From contig ONNQ01000007.1 of the NCBI GenBank assembly GCA_900319245.1, positions 29,441 to 93,440 on the forward strand: DNA of 64,000 bases, written 5' to 3'. The DNA comes from an uncultured Lachnospiraceae bacterium. Lineage in GTDB: Bacteria; Bacillota; Clostridia; Lachnospirales; Lachnospiraceae. Shown piece by piece: positions 51,471 to 60,798 of this stretch. The first letter of the stretch is position 1, and the number at the start of each line of letters is the position of its first letter. A model generated the notes under the pieces. The model made no database searches, was not told the DNA's origin, and saw only the letters and a list, made by a program, of their open reading frames with translations. The position numbers were made by a program, and so were the translations under genes.

Positions 51471-52457
51471 TCAGAGCATGTGTGCCCTGAGATCCTCGCC
51501 GCTCATGGGAGAAAGGTAGGCCGGTGCAATATCCAGAACGGTCTTGCAGCCGCACTGGCCTTCCTGGTTCAGTCTGTAAGCCGCTCTTGCAAACGCGACC
51601 AGAACGCTTCCTGTGAACTCCGGATTGGAATCCAGCTTCAGGGAATACTCGATGACATGGGTGTGCTCGTCGTTTGCGCCGGTCACGCCGGAATACAGGA
51701 CACTGCCGCCGTGAGGCAGTCCCGCATGGTCACGCGCCATCTCTTCCGCTGTAATGAAATGTACAGTGGTGTCATACTCGTCAAAATAGTTAGGCATAGT
51801 CTTGATCTCGTTCTCGATCCTTGCAAGATCTGCGCCTTCCTCTGCCACGACAAAGCACTCTCTGGTGTGCTTCTCTCTCGTTGTCAGTTCGGGCGCCTTG
51901 CCTGCACGAACCGCCTCAAGCGCTGCGGGAACTGGAATTGTGTACTGTCTCGCGTCCACAACGCCGTCAATTCTGCGGACCGCGTCGGAGTGGCCCTGGC
52001 TGACGCCCTTGCCCCAGAAGGTGTAAGGCGTTCCGCCGGGAAGAACAGCGCTTGCATAGACTCTGTTGAGAGAGAACATGCCGGGATCCCATCCGCAGGA
52101 GATGATGCCGATCTTGCCGGCCGCCTTGGAAGCCGCGTCGACGTCCGCGAAATGCTCCGGAATATGGGCGTGTGTGTCAAAGCTGTCGATGATATTGTAA
52201 AGGGCTGCGTACTTGGGTCCCTGCACAGGCAGATCGGTTGCGCTGCCGCCGCAAAGGATCAGTACGTCCATAGGAACTTCCTGCTTGACCAGAGCGTCCT
52301 CGCTGTACACCTTCACGCCGGGCGTCTTGATCGTAAGCCCCGCGGGATCACGGCGTGTAAAGACGCCGACCAGCTCCATGTCGGGATTGTGGCGGATTGC
52401 CTGCTCAACGCCTCTGCCGAGGTTACCATAACCGAAAATTCCTACTCTAATAGCCAT
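51471..52457 (-). CDS. ddh: meso-Diaminopimelate dehydrogenase
   Basis: NADPH-dependent enzyme making meso-diaminopimelate in one step from tetrahydrodipicolinate for lysine and peptidoglycan; 328 residues, the usual length. The Rossmann motif is RVGIFGYGNLGRG at the start. Substrate-site motifs are CGGSATDLPVQGP, SFDTHAHIPEHF, SCGWDPGMFSLNR and TFWGKGVSQGHSDAVRRIDGV. ATG 52457 has GGAGG 8 nt upstream; the longer frame has no ribosome site. Its presence argues for a wall with diaminopimelate. It is a single-gene unit with its own terminator. Confidence 0.95.
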   Translation of the reverse strand: MAIRVGIFGYGNLGRGVEQAIRHNPDMELVGVFTRRDPAGLTIKTPGVKVYSEDALVKQEVPMDVLILCGGSATDLPVQGPKYAALYNIIDSFDTHAHIPEHFADVDAASKAAGKIGIISCGWDPGMFSLNRVYASAVLPGGTPYTFWGKGVSQGHSDAVRRIDGVVDARQYTIPVPAALEAVRAGKAPELTTREKHTRECFVVAEEGADLARIENEIKTMPNYFDEYDTTVHFITAEEMARDHAGLPHGGSVLYSGVTGANDEHTHVIEYSLKLDSNPEFTGSVLVAFARAAYRLNQEGQCGCKTVLDIAPAYLSPMSGEDLRAHML

Positions 52458-52603
52458 GTCGTTTTCCTCCGTCTCTATTTTGTATACAATAATACTAAAG
52501 AAATATACCACGCTTCTATATACTGTGACAAGTGAATTTCATTGATGTTTTTCCAATATTTATGCACGAAAATTTGCATATATGCACATAGGTTGCAACA
52601 AAA

Positions 52604-52627
52604 TCCCCCGGAAGCCATTCCGGGGGA
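52604..52627 (-). terminator. Terminator of the 2-hydroxyacid dehydrogenase gene
   Basis: Perfect 10-bp stem TCCCCCGGAA / TTCCGGGGGA with a 4-nt loop, followed on the minus strand by TTTTGTTG, 9 nt past the stop. Confidence 0.88.
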
Positions 52628-52635
52628 CTATGTTG

Positions 52636-53583
52636 TCACAGTACGATGTTGCTCTGTCTGCCTTCCATCCAGTTTTCCAGATTCTCAAATACGATCTTAG
52701 CCCTGAGGCTCATGGACTCCTTGGTCGCAAAGGCCACATGGGGCGTCACCAGCGTATGCGGCGCCGCAAGCAGCGGGGATGCCGGATCCAGCGGCGGCTC
52801 TTTGTCAAAAACGTCAATGCCCGCGCAGGCGATCACGCCCTTCTCGAGCGCCTCCGCGAGGTCCTTCTCGACGACGACCGGTCCGCGTGCCACGTTGATC
52901 AGCATCGCAGAGGGTTTCATCATAGAGAGCTTCTCCGCATTGATCATGCCTCTGGTGGAGTCATTGAGCGGGCAGTGCAGAACGACGATATCGGAAGCGG
53001 CCAGCAGTTCTTCCTGGGTCACCTGTTCGACATAAGCGGGGACTTCCTTATGAATGGTTCTGCTCTGTGCGAGGATCTTGCAGCCAAACGCATGAAACAG
53101 CTCCGCTGTGCGGCTGCCGATCTTGCCAAGACCGATGATGCCGACCGTCTTGCCCTTCAGTTCCCATCCGACAAGACCGTCCTTGGTCTTTCCATCACGG
53201 CATCTTCCCTCGACTTCGCGCATATTGCGGGCCAGTGAGAGCGCCATGCCAAGCACCAGCTCGGAAACCGCTTCGTTGGAATAGCCGGATGCGTTGCTCA
53301 CTGCGATCTTCTTCTCTCTGGCCGCTTCCAGTCCCACATGATCGACGCCCGTGAAAGCGATATCGATAAACTTAAGATTCGGGCAGGCGCGAAGAACATT
53401 CGCACTCATAGGCATGTTGGCAAGGATCATGGCGTCTGCGTCCCTGGCCTCCTCGATCAATTTGGCCTCGTCCGCTGTTTTGGCAAACGATTCAAACACA
53501 ACGCCCTTTTCCTCAAAAGGCTTCTGACAAGCTTTCAGCTCAGCATCTGAAATGCCAAGGGATTCCATAATCACGACTTTCAT
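52636..53583 (-). CDS. D-isomer-specific 2-hydroxyacid dehydrogenase
   Basis: A 315-residue NAD(P)-dependent dehydrogenase of the D-2-hydroxyacid family. The cofactor motif is VGIIGLGKIGSRTAELFHAFG near 140. The catalytic Arg is in INVARGPVV, the Glu in DVFDKEPPLD and the His in TPHVAF. This arrangement is shared by glycerate, phosphoglycerate and hydroxypyruvate dehydrogenases; the 315-residue length without an ACT domain argues against classical SerA. ATG 53583 is chosen over an upstream in-frame codon 33 nt earlier. Substrate not determined. Confidence 0.88.
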   Translation of the reverse strand: MKVVIMESLGISDAELKACQKPFEEKGVVFESFAKTADEAKLIEEARDADAMILANMPMSANVLRACPNLKFIDIAFTGVDHVGLEAAREKKIAVSNASGYSNEAVSELVLGMALSLARNMREVEGRCRDGKTKDGLVGWELKGKTVGIIGLGKIGSRTAELFHAFGCKILAQSRTIHKEVPAYVEQVTQEELLAASDIVVLHCPLNDSTRGMINAEKLSMMKPSAMLINVARGPVVVEKDLAEALEKGVIACAGIDVFDKEPPLDPASPLLAAPHTLVTPHVAFATKESMSLRAKIVFENLENWMEGRQSNIVL

Positions 53584-53667
53584 TTTTTGTTTCCTCCAAG
53601 TAGAATCTATGATCATTTTGTTAAATAACTATAACCAAATCCATTATAGCAGAATAATCAGAATATG

Positions 53668-53684
53668 TTATAGTGTACTATAAT
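53668..53684 (+). promoter_or_regulatory. Dyad overlapping the thyA -10
   Basis: TTATAGT-GT-ACTATAA (53668-53683) is a perfect inverted repeat. It contains the likely -10 TATAAT (53679-53684) of thyA; no good -35 is visible. It may be coincidental AT-rich symmetry. Confidence 0.3.
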
Positions 53685-53720
53685 ACTTCCAACCCGCTAC
53701 AATGCAGAAAGGACTCTGAT

Positions 53721-54563
53721 ATGACCAAAGCAGATCGATATCTGGTATATGATATACACAACATTCTCGATAACGGCTATCAGGATGTAAATCCCCGTCC
53801 CAAGTACGAGGACGGCACACCGGCCTATACGATCAGCGTCAATCACGTGATGCGCAAATATGATCTCAGCAAGGGAGAATTTCCCATCTGTACCCTTCGC
53901 CGCCAGGCCTGGAAGACCGGCATTCGCGAGATCTTCACCATCTATCAGCATCCCACAAACGTACTGTCCGAGATGAGAGATCTCGGTGTGACCTGGTGGG
54001 ATCCCTGGGATATCGGCGACGGCACGATCGGTCAGCGCTACGGCGCTACCGTAAAGCGCTATGATCTCATCCACAAGCTGATCGACGACATCAAAAAGGA
54101 CCCTTACGGAAGACGCAAGGTCGTCTCCCTCTGGCAGGAAGCAGATCTGCGCGAGACCAAGGGCCTTGCTCCTTGCGCTTTCCTCACCATGTGGAACGTG
54201 CGCGGTGGCTATTTGGACATGAGCATGATCCAGCGAAGCGGCGACATGCTGACAGCTTCTGGCGCCGGCGGAATCAATGAAATCCAGTACGCGGCACTCC
54301 TGATGATGATCGCCAAGGTAACTGGCTATGAGCCCGGCGTGTTCACCCACTTTGTGGCCAACGAGCAGATTTACGACCGCCATATGGACAACGCGCAGGA
54401 AATGCTGCGCCGCGCTGAAGAAATGGCCGATGATACGCAGAATCCCACTCTGATCCTCCACAAGGAAAAAGGCTGCACGTTCGAAGAGATCACGATCGAT
54501 GACTTTGAGATGGTCGACTACAATCCTATGAAGCCTCAGCTCAAGTTCGAACTGGGGATCTAA
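53721..54563 (+). CDS. thyA: Thymidylate synthase (ThyA family, divergent)
   Basis: Makes dTMP from dUMP with methylenetetrahydrofolate; 280 residues. The catalytic cysteine is in GLAPCAFLTMWNVRGG (C152), followed by MSMIQRSGDML (phosphate-binding QRS.D) and GGINEIQYAALLMMIAK (the Asn that recognises the uracil). DPYGRRKVVSLWQEADL is the dUMP-site arginine region. The sequence is clearly different from the E. coli form (for example QRSGDMLTASGAGGINEIQYA instead of the usual RSADVFLGLPFNIASYA), so it belongs to a divergent subgroup. ATG 53721 has AAAGGA 7 nt upstream. Convergent with the PfkB gene. Confidence 0.87.
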   Translation: MTKADRYLVYDIHNILDNGYQDVNPRPKYEDGTPAYTISVNHVMRKYDLSKGEFPICTLRRQAWKTGIREIFTIYQHPTNVLSEMRDLGVTWWDPWDIGDGTIGQRYGATVKRYDLIHKLIDDIKKDPYGRRKVVSLWQEADLRETKGLAPCAFLTMWNVRGGYLDMSMIQRSGDMLTASGAGGINEIQYAALLMMIAKVTGYEPGVFTHFVANEQIYDRHMDNAQEMLRRAEEMADDTQNPTLILHKEKGCTFEEITIDDFEMVDYNPMKPQLKFELGI

Positions 54564-54657
54564 GGCCCTTCGGTTGCCGCACGGTGTGTTTCGATCGGTA
54601 AAGTCGTCCCAAGTGCGTTCTGATCGGCAACAGAAAGCCGCGAGGTGCAAAAGGAAA

Positions 54658-55572
54658 TTAGATGGTTGCCCCAAGGTGCTGCACACTCTCGGCCGCTGTC
54701 CGGATGCCTGCCTCGCAGCAGGAGCGGAAATCCTCTCCTCTCAGGAGCGCATCCATGAAGCCGGCAACCATATTATCTCCCGCACCCGTTGTGTCCACCA
54801 CAGGGACATGGAGGGCCGGAACCGCAAAATGACCCTCTCGAGAAGCGGCATACAATCCCTTCTCACCCGTTTTGATCACCACATGGCAGATGCCTCTATC
54901 TAATAGGGCGTCTGCCATTTTGCTGTAATCGGCGTCATCTCCCTCACTCATTCCCGTAAGAAAAGCCGCCTCGGTCTCATTGGGGAAGATGTAATCGATC
55001 ATGGGGAGAACCGGACCAAGGTCCTCCAGGCACATGCTGCGGAAGGTCGGTATTTTGGTATCCGCGCAGACAATCGCGCCGCTTTCATGGGCCGTGCGGA
55101 TCAGTCCACACACAATATCCGGCTGATCCAGAGGCGCCCGAAAGAGGCTTGCAAAGGAGACGATCCGAACGCCTTCTCTGACACGCTTGCGAATATAGTC
55201 GGCAGACGGCACATAGCCCGGCAGTATGGATGCTGCGCTGGTCACAGAGCTGCGGCTGCCATCCAGTTTCACAAACATATTGGCGACCGGCGTCGCAATG
55301 CCTGTAACGATAGAAACGCCGGCTGTATCCAGACCTCTTCGCGTCGCCTCGTTCACCACAAATCGCCCCGCCAGATCGTCGCCCACAGCGCACATCAGTC
55401 CGGCTTTGTGTCCCAGTGAAGCGAGTACAAAGGATTCGTTGACCGCGTCGCCGCCCAGATTGAGGGTAATGCTGGCCGCGCGCGTTTTACCCCTTCCAAA
55501 AGGATCGTCCTCCACGCCCCTGGTGATACAATCTACAACTGCCTGTCCAATGCAGAGAACTTCTGTTGTCAT
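54658..55572 (-). CDS. PfkB-family carbohydrate/nucleoside kinase
   Basis: A 304-residue ribokinase-like sugar kinase. The N-terminal substrate motif is LNLGGDAVNESFVLASLG near 40, and the C-terminal ATP/anion-hole motif is VVDTTGAGDNMVAGFMDALL near 250-270 with the catalytic Asp in GAGD. FPNETEAAFLTG near 195 is the usual PfkB interdomain signature. The substrate (ribose, fructose, ketodeoxygluconate or a nucleoside) is not readable. It is a single gene divergent from the alanine/sodium symporter. Confidence 0.88.
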   Translation of the reverse strand: MTTEVLCIGQAVVDCITRGVEDDPFGRGKTRAASITLNLGGDAVNESFVLASLGHKAGLMCAVGDDLAGRFVVNEATRRGLDTAGVSIVTGIATPVANMFVKLDGSRSSVTSAASILPGYVPSADYIRKRVREGVRIVSFASLFRAPLDQPDIVCGLIRTAHESGAIVCADTKIPTFRSMCLEDLGPVLPMIDYIFPNETEAAFLTGMSEGDDADYSKMADALLDRGICHVVIKTGEKGLYAASREGHFAVPALHVPVVDTTGAGDNMVAGFMDALLRGEDFRSCCEAGIRTAAESVQHLGATI

Positions 55573-55706
55573 TCCTTGTCTCCTTCATTTTTTCTGTATT
55601 CATAATATAATTATACATAACAAACAAGAATCTATCGCTTTGTTTTCATTTTATTCCACATATGATAGTATAAAGTACATAAAAATACATTTGCAGGGGG
55701 AAATTC

Positions 55707-57155
55707 ATGGATTTAGCGAAAGTCTTGACACAGATCGACGACGTGCTCTATACGTGGCTTCTGATCTATCTTTTGGCGGGAAGCGGCATCTACTTCACTA
55801 TTCGCACACGCTTTGTGCAGATCCGCCTCTTTAAGGACGCGCTCCACTGTATGATGGAAAAGAAAGAAGGCGACAAAGGCGTATCTTCTTTCCAGGCACT
55901 GATGATTGCCACCGCGTCCCGCGTCGGCACCGGCAATATGGCAGGCGTCGCCACTGCGATCATTCTCGGCGGTCCCGGCGCTGCCTTCTGGATGTGGCTC
56001 ATGGCGATTCTGGGCTCCGCATCCGCTTATGTCGAAAGTACACTGGCGCAGATCTATAAGAAAAAAGAAGGCGACTCCTTCAAGGGCGGACCTGCCTATT
56101 ATATTGAGAGAGCACTCCACTCCAGATGGCTGGGCGTCATCTTTGCGATTTCCCTGATCGCAACGTTCGCATTCGGCTTTAATGGTCTGCAGGCCTACAA
56201 TATCGTGTCGGCGTTCTCCGTGTATACAACCGATCTGGAGAGTAGTATTCTTCCGACTGCAATCGGTCTTATGCTTGCGATGGCGTCCCTCTACATCTTC
56301 TTTGCAGGCGACGTCATTGGAAAGATTTCTTCTGTTCTTGTTCCGGTCATGGCAGGACTGTATATCGCGGTCGGTCTCTTTGTGATCGTCACCAATATCA
56401 CAAGACTTCCCGGCGTGCTCGCAATCGTCATGCAGGATGCATTCAACTTCAAATCCATCTTTGGCGGCTTTACCGGTTCCTGTATGGTGCTCGGCATCAA
56501 GCGAGGCCTCTTCTCTAACGAGGCCGGTATGGGTTCCGCGCCCAACGCCAGTGCTTCCGCGACGGTCTCCCACCCCGCCAAGCAGGGACTTGCGCAGATT
56601 ATCTCCGTCTATATCGATACGCTGCTGATCTGCTCCACAACCGTATTCCTGATCCTTCTGACCGGCGATTGGGCAGACAGCGGATACTCCGGAATCCCGC
56701 TCCTGCAGCAGTGCGTGGCCCGTGTCATTGGCCCCGTCGGTATTCACTTTGTGACTGTGATCGTGTGCCTGTTCGCCTTTACGTCCATCATCGGCAACTA
56801 CTTCTATGCGGAGGCCAATATCCTGTTTATCACCAAGAATCCGACCGTGATGGCTATCTTCCGCATCTGCGCCGCAATCATGGTCTTCATCGGCGCCGGC
56901 AACAGCCTGGACGTGGCCTGGAGCCTTGCAGACATCACCATGGGACTGGAAGCCGTCGTCAACATCATTGCCATCGTCCTTCTCGGCAAAATTGCCTTTA
57001 AGGCGCTGGACGACTATGAGGCGCAGAAAGCAAAAGGCTTGGATCCCGTCTTCCACGAGTCCAATATAGGCCTTACCAACACAGACGTGTGGAAAGACAA
57101 TCCCGAAGACGATACACCTGCGGATGTCGGCGGAGATACCGGAATTCGTATGTGA
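55707..57155 (+). CDS. Alanine (or glycine)/sodium symporter, AGCS family
   Basis: A 482-residue integral membrane protein with about 11 hydrophobic segments that imports alanine or glycine with sodium. Family marks are TASRVGTGNMAGVATAIILGGPGAAFWMWLMAILGSASAYVESTLAQIYK near 70-115, FKGGPAYYIERAL, and the consensus segment GLFSNEAGMGSAPNASASATVSHPAKQGL near 275. The C-terminus is a soluble charged tail (DNPEDDTPADVGG). GGGGGA stands before the ATG. Single-gene unit. Confidence 0.92.
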   Translation: MDLAKVLTQIDDVLYTWLLIYLLAGSGIYFTIRTRFVQIRLFKDALHCMMEKKEGDKGVSSFQALMIATASRVGTGNMAGVATAIILGGPGAAFWMWLMAILGSASAYVESTLAQIYKKKEGDSFKGGPAYYIERALHSRWLGVIFAISLIATFAFGFNGLQAYNIVSAFSVYTTDLESSILPTAIGLMLAMASLYIFFAGDVIGKISSVLVPVMAGLYIAVGLFVIVTNITRLPGVLAIVMQDAFNFKSIFGGFTGSCMVLGIKRGLFSNEAGMGSAPNASASATVSHPAKQGLAQIISVYIDTLLICSTTVFLILLTGDWADSGYSGIPLLQQCVARVIGPVGIHFVTVIVCLFAFTSIIGNYFYAEANILFITKNPTVMAIFRICAAIMVFIGAGNSLDVAWSLADITMGLEAVVNIIAIVLLGKIAFKALDDYEAQKAKGLDPVFHESNIGLTNTDVWKDNPEDDTPADVGGDTGIRM

Positions 57156-57176
57156 CCATTGTAATCCGTCATTTAA

Positions 57177-57206
57177 TTGAGTATTATTAGAGCAATCGTT
57201 TATAAT
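57177..57206 (+). promoter_or_regulatory. Promoter of dxr
   Basis: TTGAGT (57177-57182), 18-nt spacer, TATAAT (57201-57206). It is 22 nt past the symporter stop and gives a leader of about 105 nt. Confidence 0.6.
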
Positions 57207-57236
57207 AGTAGTACGCAATATGTAACGACCCAGTTG

Positions 57237-57273
57237 CCCCGTGTCCTGAATGCACAGCATTTGCGGCACGGGG
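57237..57273 (+). terminator. Hairpin in the dxr leader
   Basis: CCCCGTG (57237-57243) pairs with CACGGGG (57267-57273), with an inner AATGC-ACA-GCATT hairpin. No T-run follows. It lies downstream of the proposed dxr promoter, so it could be a symporter 3' hairpin or a leader structure of dxr. Confidence 0.4.
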
Positions 57274-57319
57274 TGCTGATTGTTCCCGCATAAATCACAT
57301 TACACAAGGAAAGGCATTC

Positions 57320-58468
57320 ATGATGAAAAAAATCGCAATATTAGGCTCTACCGGTTCCATCGGCAAGCAGACCCTGGATGTAGCAAGAGAACAGAAGGAT
57401 ATCGAAGTAACAGCACTGTGCGCCAGAAAGAGCGTCGATCTGATGGAAGCACAGATCCGTGAATTCAGACCCAAAACCGCTGTCATGTTTGATGAAGACG
57501 CAGCCAAGGACCTCCGGATCCGCGTAAAGGACTTGGATGTTACAGTGCTTGCAGGTATGGACGGCATTCTGGAAGTGGCTTCCATGGAAGGCTATGAGTA
57601 TTTTGTCACAGCGATCATGGGCATGGTCGGCGTGCGCCCCACGGTTGCCGCGATCGAGTCCGGCAAGAAAATCGCTCTGGCCAACAAAGAGACGCTGGTC
57701 ACAGCGGGCCACATCATCATGCCGCTGGCTGCAGAGAAGGGTGTTCCGATCCTCCCCGTGGACAGCGAGCACAGTGCGATCTTCCAGTCCCTGAACGGCG
57801 AAAGCGGCAATAAGATTGCCAAGATCTGGCTCACCGCATCCGGCGGTCCCTTCCGTGGCAAAAAATCGAAGGATCTGGAAAACGTAACTCCGCAGGACGC
57901 TCTTCGCCACCCAACCTGGGCCATGGGCCAGAAGATCACCATCGACTCTTCCACCCTCGTCAACAAGGGACTTGAAGTAATCGAAGCCAAGTGGCTCTTT
58001 GACGTGGATCCCTCTCAGATCCAGGTGCTCGTGCATCCCCAGAGCGTCATTCACTCCATGGTGGAATATGAGGATGGCGCCATTATCGCCGAGCTCGGCG
58101 TTCCGGACATGCGTCTCCCGATCCAGTACGCTCTCTATTATCCGGAGCGCAGACCCATGTGTGGAGAAAAGATGGACTTCTATAAGCTCGGACAGATGAC
58201 CTTCGAAAAGCCGGATATGGAAACCTTCCCTGCGCTTGGCCTTGCATATAAGGCCATTGGAAAGGGCGGCAACCTTCCGACCGCCTTTAATGCAGCCGAT
58301 GAGCTCGCCGTACAGGCCTTCCTGCAAGGAAAAGTGCGCTATCAAGAGATCACACAGATGATCCAGCACTGCATGGAAAACTGCCGCTTCATCGCATGCC
58401 CTACGATCGATGAAGTATTTGAGACCGAGAAGGAAGTAGAGGAGCTGCTTGCGAACTGGAAGGCTTGA
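57320..58468 (+). CDS. dxr: 1-deoxy-D-xylulose 5-phosphate reductoisomerase
   Basis: Second enzyme of the methylerythritol phosphate (non-mevalonate) isoprenoid pathway, cytosolic, NADPH-dependent; 382 residues. The NADPH motif GSTGSIGKQTLD is at 9-20. The metal and substrate site shows VDSEHSAIFQSL near 150, LTASGGPFRG near 175 and MGQKITIDSSTLVNKGLEVIEA near 205-225. The start is one of two adjacent ATGs at 57320/57323 with AAGGAAAGG upstream. It faces dxs (first enzyme of the same pathway) convergently across a shared terminator. Confidence 0.96.
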   Translation: MMKKIAILGSTGSIGKQTLDVAREQKDIEVTALCARKSVDLMEAQIREFRPKTAVMFDEDAAKDLRIRVKDLDVTVLAGMDGILEVASMEGYEYFVTAIMGMVGVRPTVAAIESGKKIALANKETLVTAGHIIMPLAAEKGVPILPVDSEHSAIFQSLNGESGNKIAKIWLTASGGPFRGKKSKDLENVTPQDALRHPTWAMGQKITIDSSTLVNKGLEVIEAKWLFDVDPSQIQVLVHPQSVIHSMVEYEDGAIIAELGVPDMRLPIQYALYYPERRPMCGEKMDFYKLGQMTFEKPDMETFPALGLAYKAIGKGGNLPTAFNAADELAVQAFLQGKVRYQEITQMIQHCMENCRFIACPTIDEVFETEKEVEELLANWKA

Positions 58469-58550
58469 TGGGTAATTCTTCACGTTTGCCGTAAATGTGC
58501 CGTAATGATATGGCCTTTCGGCTGATTTTCGGCACTTTGCTTGGACAGTA

Positions 58551-58578
58551 AAAAGGGATGTCACGAGACATCCCTTTT
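58551..58578. terminator. Bidirectional terminator between dxr and dxs
   Basis: Perfect 12-bp stem AAAAGGGATGTC / GACATCCCTTTT with an ACGA loop. It lies between convergent stops and ends in a T-run on both strands. Confidence 0.93.
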
Positions 58579-58587
58579 GTTATGCGC

Positions 58588-60444
58588 TTATTTTTCTATT
58601 CTCTGCAGGATCTTAGCGACAACCGAATCAGCATCGATTCCGGTCAAGCGGCACAGTTCCTGAGGGGAACCGTGTGTGACAAATGTGTCCGGAATGGCAA
58701 TCTGCAGAAGGGGCACTTGCATCTCCTCCTCTGCATACCAGGCTGCAACATGCTCTCCAAAACCGCCGCTATGCACATTCTCTTCCATTGTGACGATCAA
58801 GTGATATTCCCCTGCTGCTTCCCGCAGGAGCTCTGTGTCCATGGGTTTTACAAAACGCGCGTTGGCGATCGAACATTCTATTCCCTGGGCGTTAAGCGTT
58901 TCCTTGACCTGCAGAGCAGTCTTCACCATACTTCCAACGGCCAGCAGCAGAACTCCGCCTTCATCATACAGCATCTCTGCCTTTCCGAGCTCGATAGGCG
59001 CGCGGTGCTCAACAAGCCCTGTGTAGGCTGCGCCGCGAGGATATCTGACAGCTGCCGGCTTTCCCAGCTCCAGGGCAAACTTGAGCATCTCCCGCATTTC
59101 CAGTCCGTTCTTGGGCGCCATAACCGTCATGCCCGGCATAGCTGAGAAATATGAGAGGTCAAATATGCCTTGATGTGTCTCACCATCTGCCCCTACGAGA
59201 CCTGCCCGGTCTACGGCAAATACGACAGGCAGCTGCTGCAGGCATACGTCCTCTACGATCTCGTCGTAAGCGCGCTGCAGGAAGGTCGAATAGACAGCGA
59301 AGATGGGTTTGAGTCCACCTGCTGCCAACCCGGCTGCAAACGACACGGCATGCTGCTCTGCGATTCCCACGTCAAAAAAGCGATTGGGATATCTTATATG
59401 GAAAGAGTGCAATCCCACGCCGTCCTCCATGGCCGCTGTGATGGCAACCATTGCAGGATCGTTCTCCGCAATCTTGAGGACCTCTGTGGAAAAGACATCT
59501 GTATAAGATGCGGCCTTCTGTGAGTTTGCGGGCTTCCCTGTTTTGACGATAAAAGGAGGCGTTCCATGGAACTGAGAAGGCTTTCTCTCTGCAGGCAGGT
59601 ATCCCTTTCCTTTTTTGGTGCATACATGGATCAGGACTGCCTTGTTGACGCGCTTGGCTACCTCGATGGATTTCACAATGCTCTTGATATTGTGTCCGTC
59701 GACCGGTCCAAGGTAGGTAATACCCATCTCCTCAAAGAACATGCCCGGTACCATCAGCGACTTGAGCGACTGCTTCGCGCGGCTGATGCCCTTGACAACG
59801 CCCGGAACTGCATCGCTCAGCGAATTGTGGATCTTGTCACGCAGCTGAATATATCCGTCGGATGTCCGGATCTCACTCAGATAGCTGGACAATCCACCCA
59901 CATTTGGCGAGATGGACATGTTGTTATCGTTCAATATGATGATCAGATTCGATTTCATCTGTGAAGCGTCGTTGAGCGCCTCGTAAGCTACTCCGCCTGT
60001 CAGAGCGCCGTCTCCGATCACGGCTACGATCGTCTCTTTTCCGCCCAGAAGGTCTCTGGCACGCGCCATGCCCAATGCTGCGCTGACCGATGTCGAACTG
60101 TGGCCTGAGTCGTACACATCACAATCGCTCTCCGAGCGCTTGGGGAAACCGCTGATTCCGCCGTACTGGCGAAGCTTCATAAATCCGTATTTGCGGCCTG
60201 TCAAAATCTTGTGGGTATAGGACTGGTGTCCGACGTCCCAAACGATCTTATCCTTGGGCAAGTCCAGCGCCAGATGCAGCGCCATCGTGAGCTCCACAAC
60301 TCCCAGATTACTGGCAAGATGTCCCCCTGTCATGCTGACATTCCGGACCAGAAAACGTCTTATCTCCTCGGCAAGATCGTCAAGTTCATTCTGCGGCAAT
60401 TTCTTTATGTCATTAGGCTCTTGTATTTGATCGAGCAATGCCAT
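58588..60444 (-). CDS. dxs: 1-deoxy-D-xylulose-5-phosphate synthase
   Basis: TPP-dependent first enzyme of the methylerythritol phosphate pathway, condensing pyruvate and glyceraldehyde 3-phosphate; 618 residues. N-terminal motifs are GGHLASNLGVVELT near 40 and DVGHQSYTHKILTGR near 70-84. The TPP-binding motif runs from GDGALTGG (144-151) to LNDNNMSIS. The transketolase central region has DRAGLVGADGETHQGIFDLSY with the catalytic Glu region upstream (GIAEQHAVSFAAGLA). ATG 60444 has AAGGAG 8 nt upstream; a TTG two codons earlier is less likely. Convergent with dxr. Confidence 0.97.
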   Translation of the reverse strand: MALLDQIQEPNDIKKLPQNELDDLAEEIRRFLVRNVSMTGGHLASNLGVVELTMALHLALDLPKDKIVWDVGHQSYTHKILTGRKYGFMKLRQYGGISGFPKRSESDCDVYDSGHSSTSVSAALGMARARDLLGGKETIVAVIGDGALTGGVAYEALNDASQMKSNLIIILNDNNMSISPNVGGLSSYLSEIRTSDGYIQLRDKIHNSLSDAVPGVVKGISRAKQSLKSLMVPGMFFEEMGITYLGPVDGHNIKSIVKSIEVAKRVNKAVLIHVCTKKGKGYLPAERKPSQFHGTPPFIVKTGKPANSQKAASYTDVFSTEVLKIAENDPAMVAITAAMEDGVGLHSFHIRYPNRFFDVGIAEQHAVSFAAGLAAGGLKPIFAVYSTFLQRAYDEIVEDVCLQQLPVVFAVDRAGLVGADGETHQGIFDLSYFSAMPGMTVMAPKNGLEMREMLKFALELGKPAAVRYPRGAAYTGLVEHRAPIELGKAEMLYDEGGVLLLAVGSMVKTALQVKETLNAQGIECSIANARFVKPMDTELLREAAGEYHLIVTMEENVHSGGFGEHVAAWYAEEEMQVPLLQIAIPDTFVTHGSPQELCRLTGIDADSVVAKILQRIEK

Positions 60445-60655
60445 TGGCAACTCTCCTTTCAGTACCCGTGTATGTAATCAATTGTCTAAATAAAATGATG
60501 AAGCTGAGATAATGCACAGTCACATAATTATACTATCTTTTCAGCTTTTTTCCTACTATACTGTCAACCTTATCGGATTATTGTTATTTTCTTCAGTCAC
60601 CAAAGTATAACCTGTAAGCACTTACAAAGATATATATATTCTTGCAAAAACATTC

Positions 60656-60781
60656 CGTTCCAAACTTCCCCAACTAGTGCTAAAATGCACAATAGTTACA
60701 GTTGACAGCCAGTGCTACCGATGTAGACATTCAGAGATACGCACTGCTCATATACATGAACGCCCTGCCGCTGATCGGCAG
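60656..60781 (+). promoter_or_regulatory. Likely murT promoter region and leader hairpin
   Basis: The 354-nt dxs-murT intergenic region is AT-rich with no convincing gene. TTCCAA, 17 nt and TAAAAT near 60659-60687 is a possible plus-strand promoter; TTGACA is present near 60702 but lacks a good -10. A small hairpin CTGCCG-CTGAT-CGGCAG (60765-60781) stands just before the murT ribosome site. Confidence 0.35.
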
Positions 60782-60798
60782 CGCCAAACGGTGAACAA

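Noticed and set aside
55713-57269. 518-residue open frame on the minus strand
   Set aside because: Antisense shadow of the AGCS symporter gene; sequence is His/Asp/Lys-rich with no domain.
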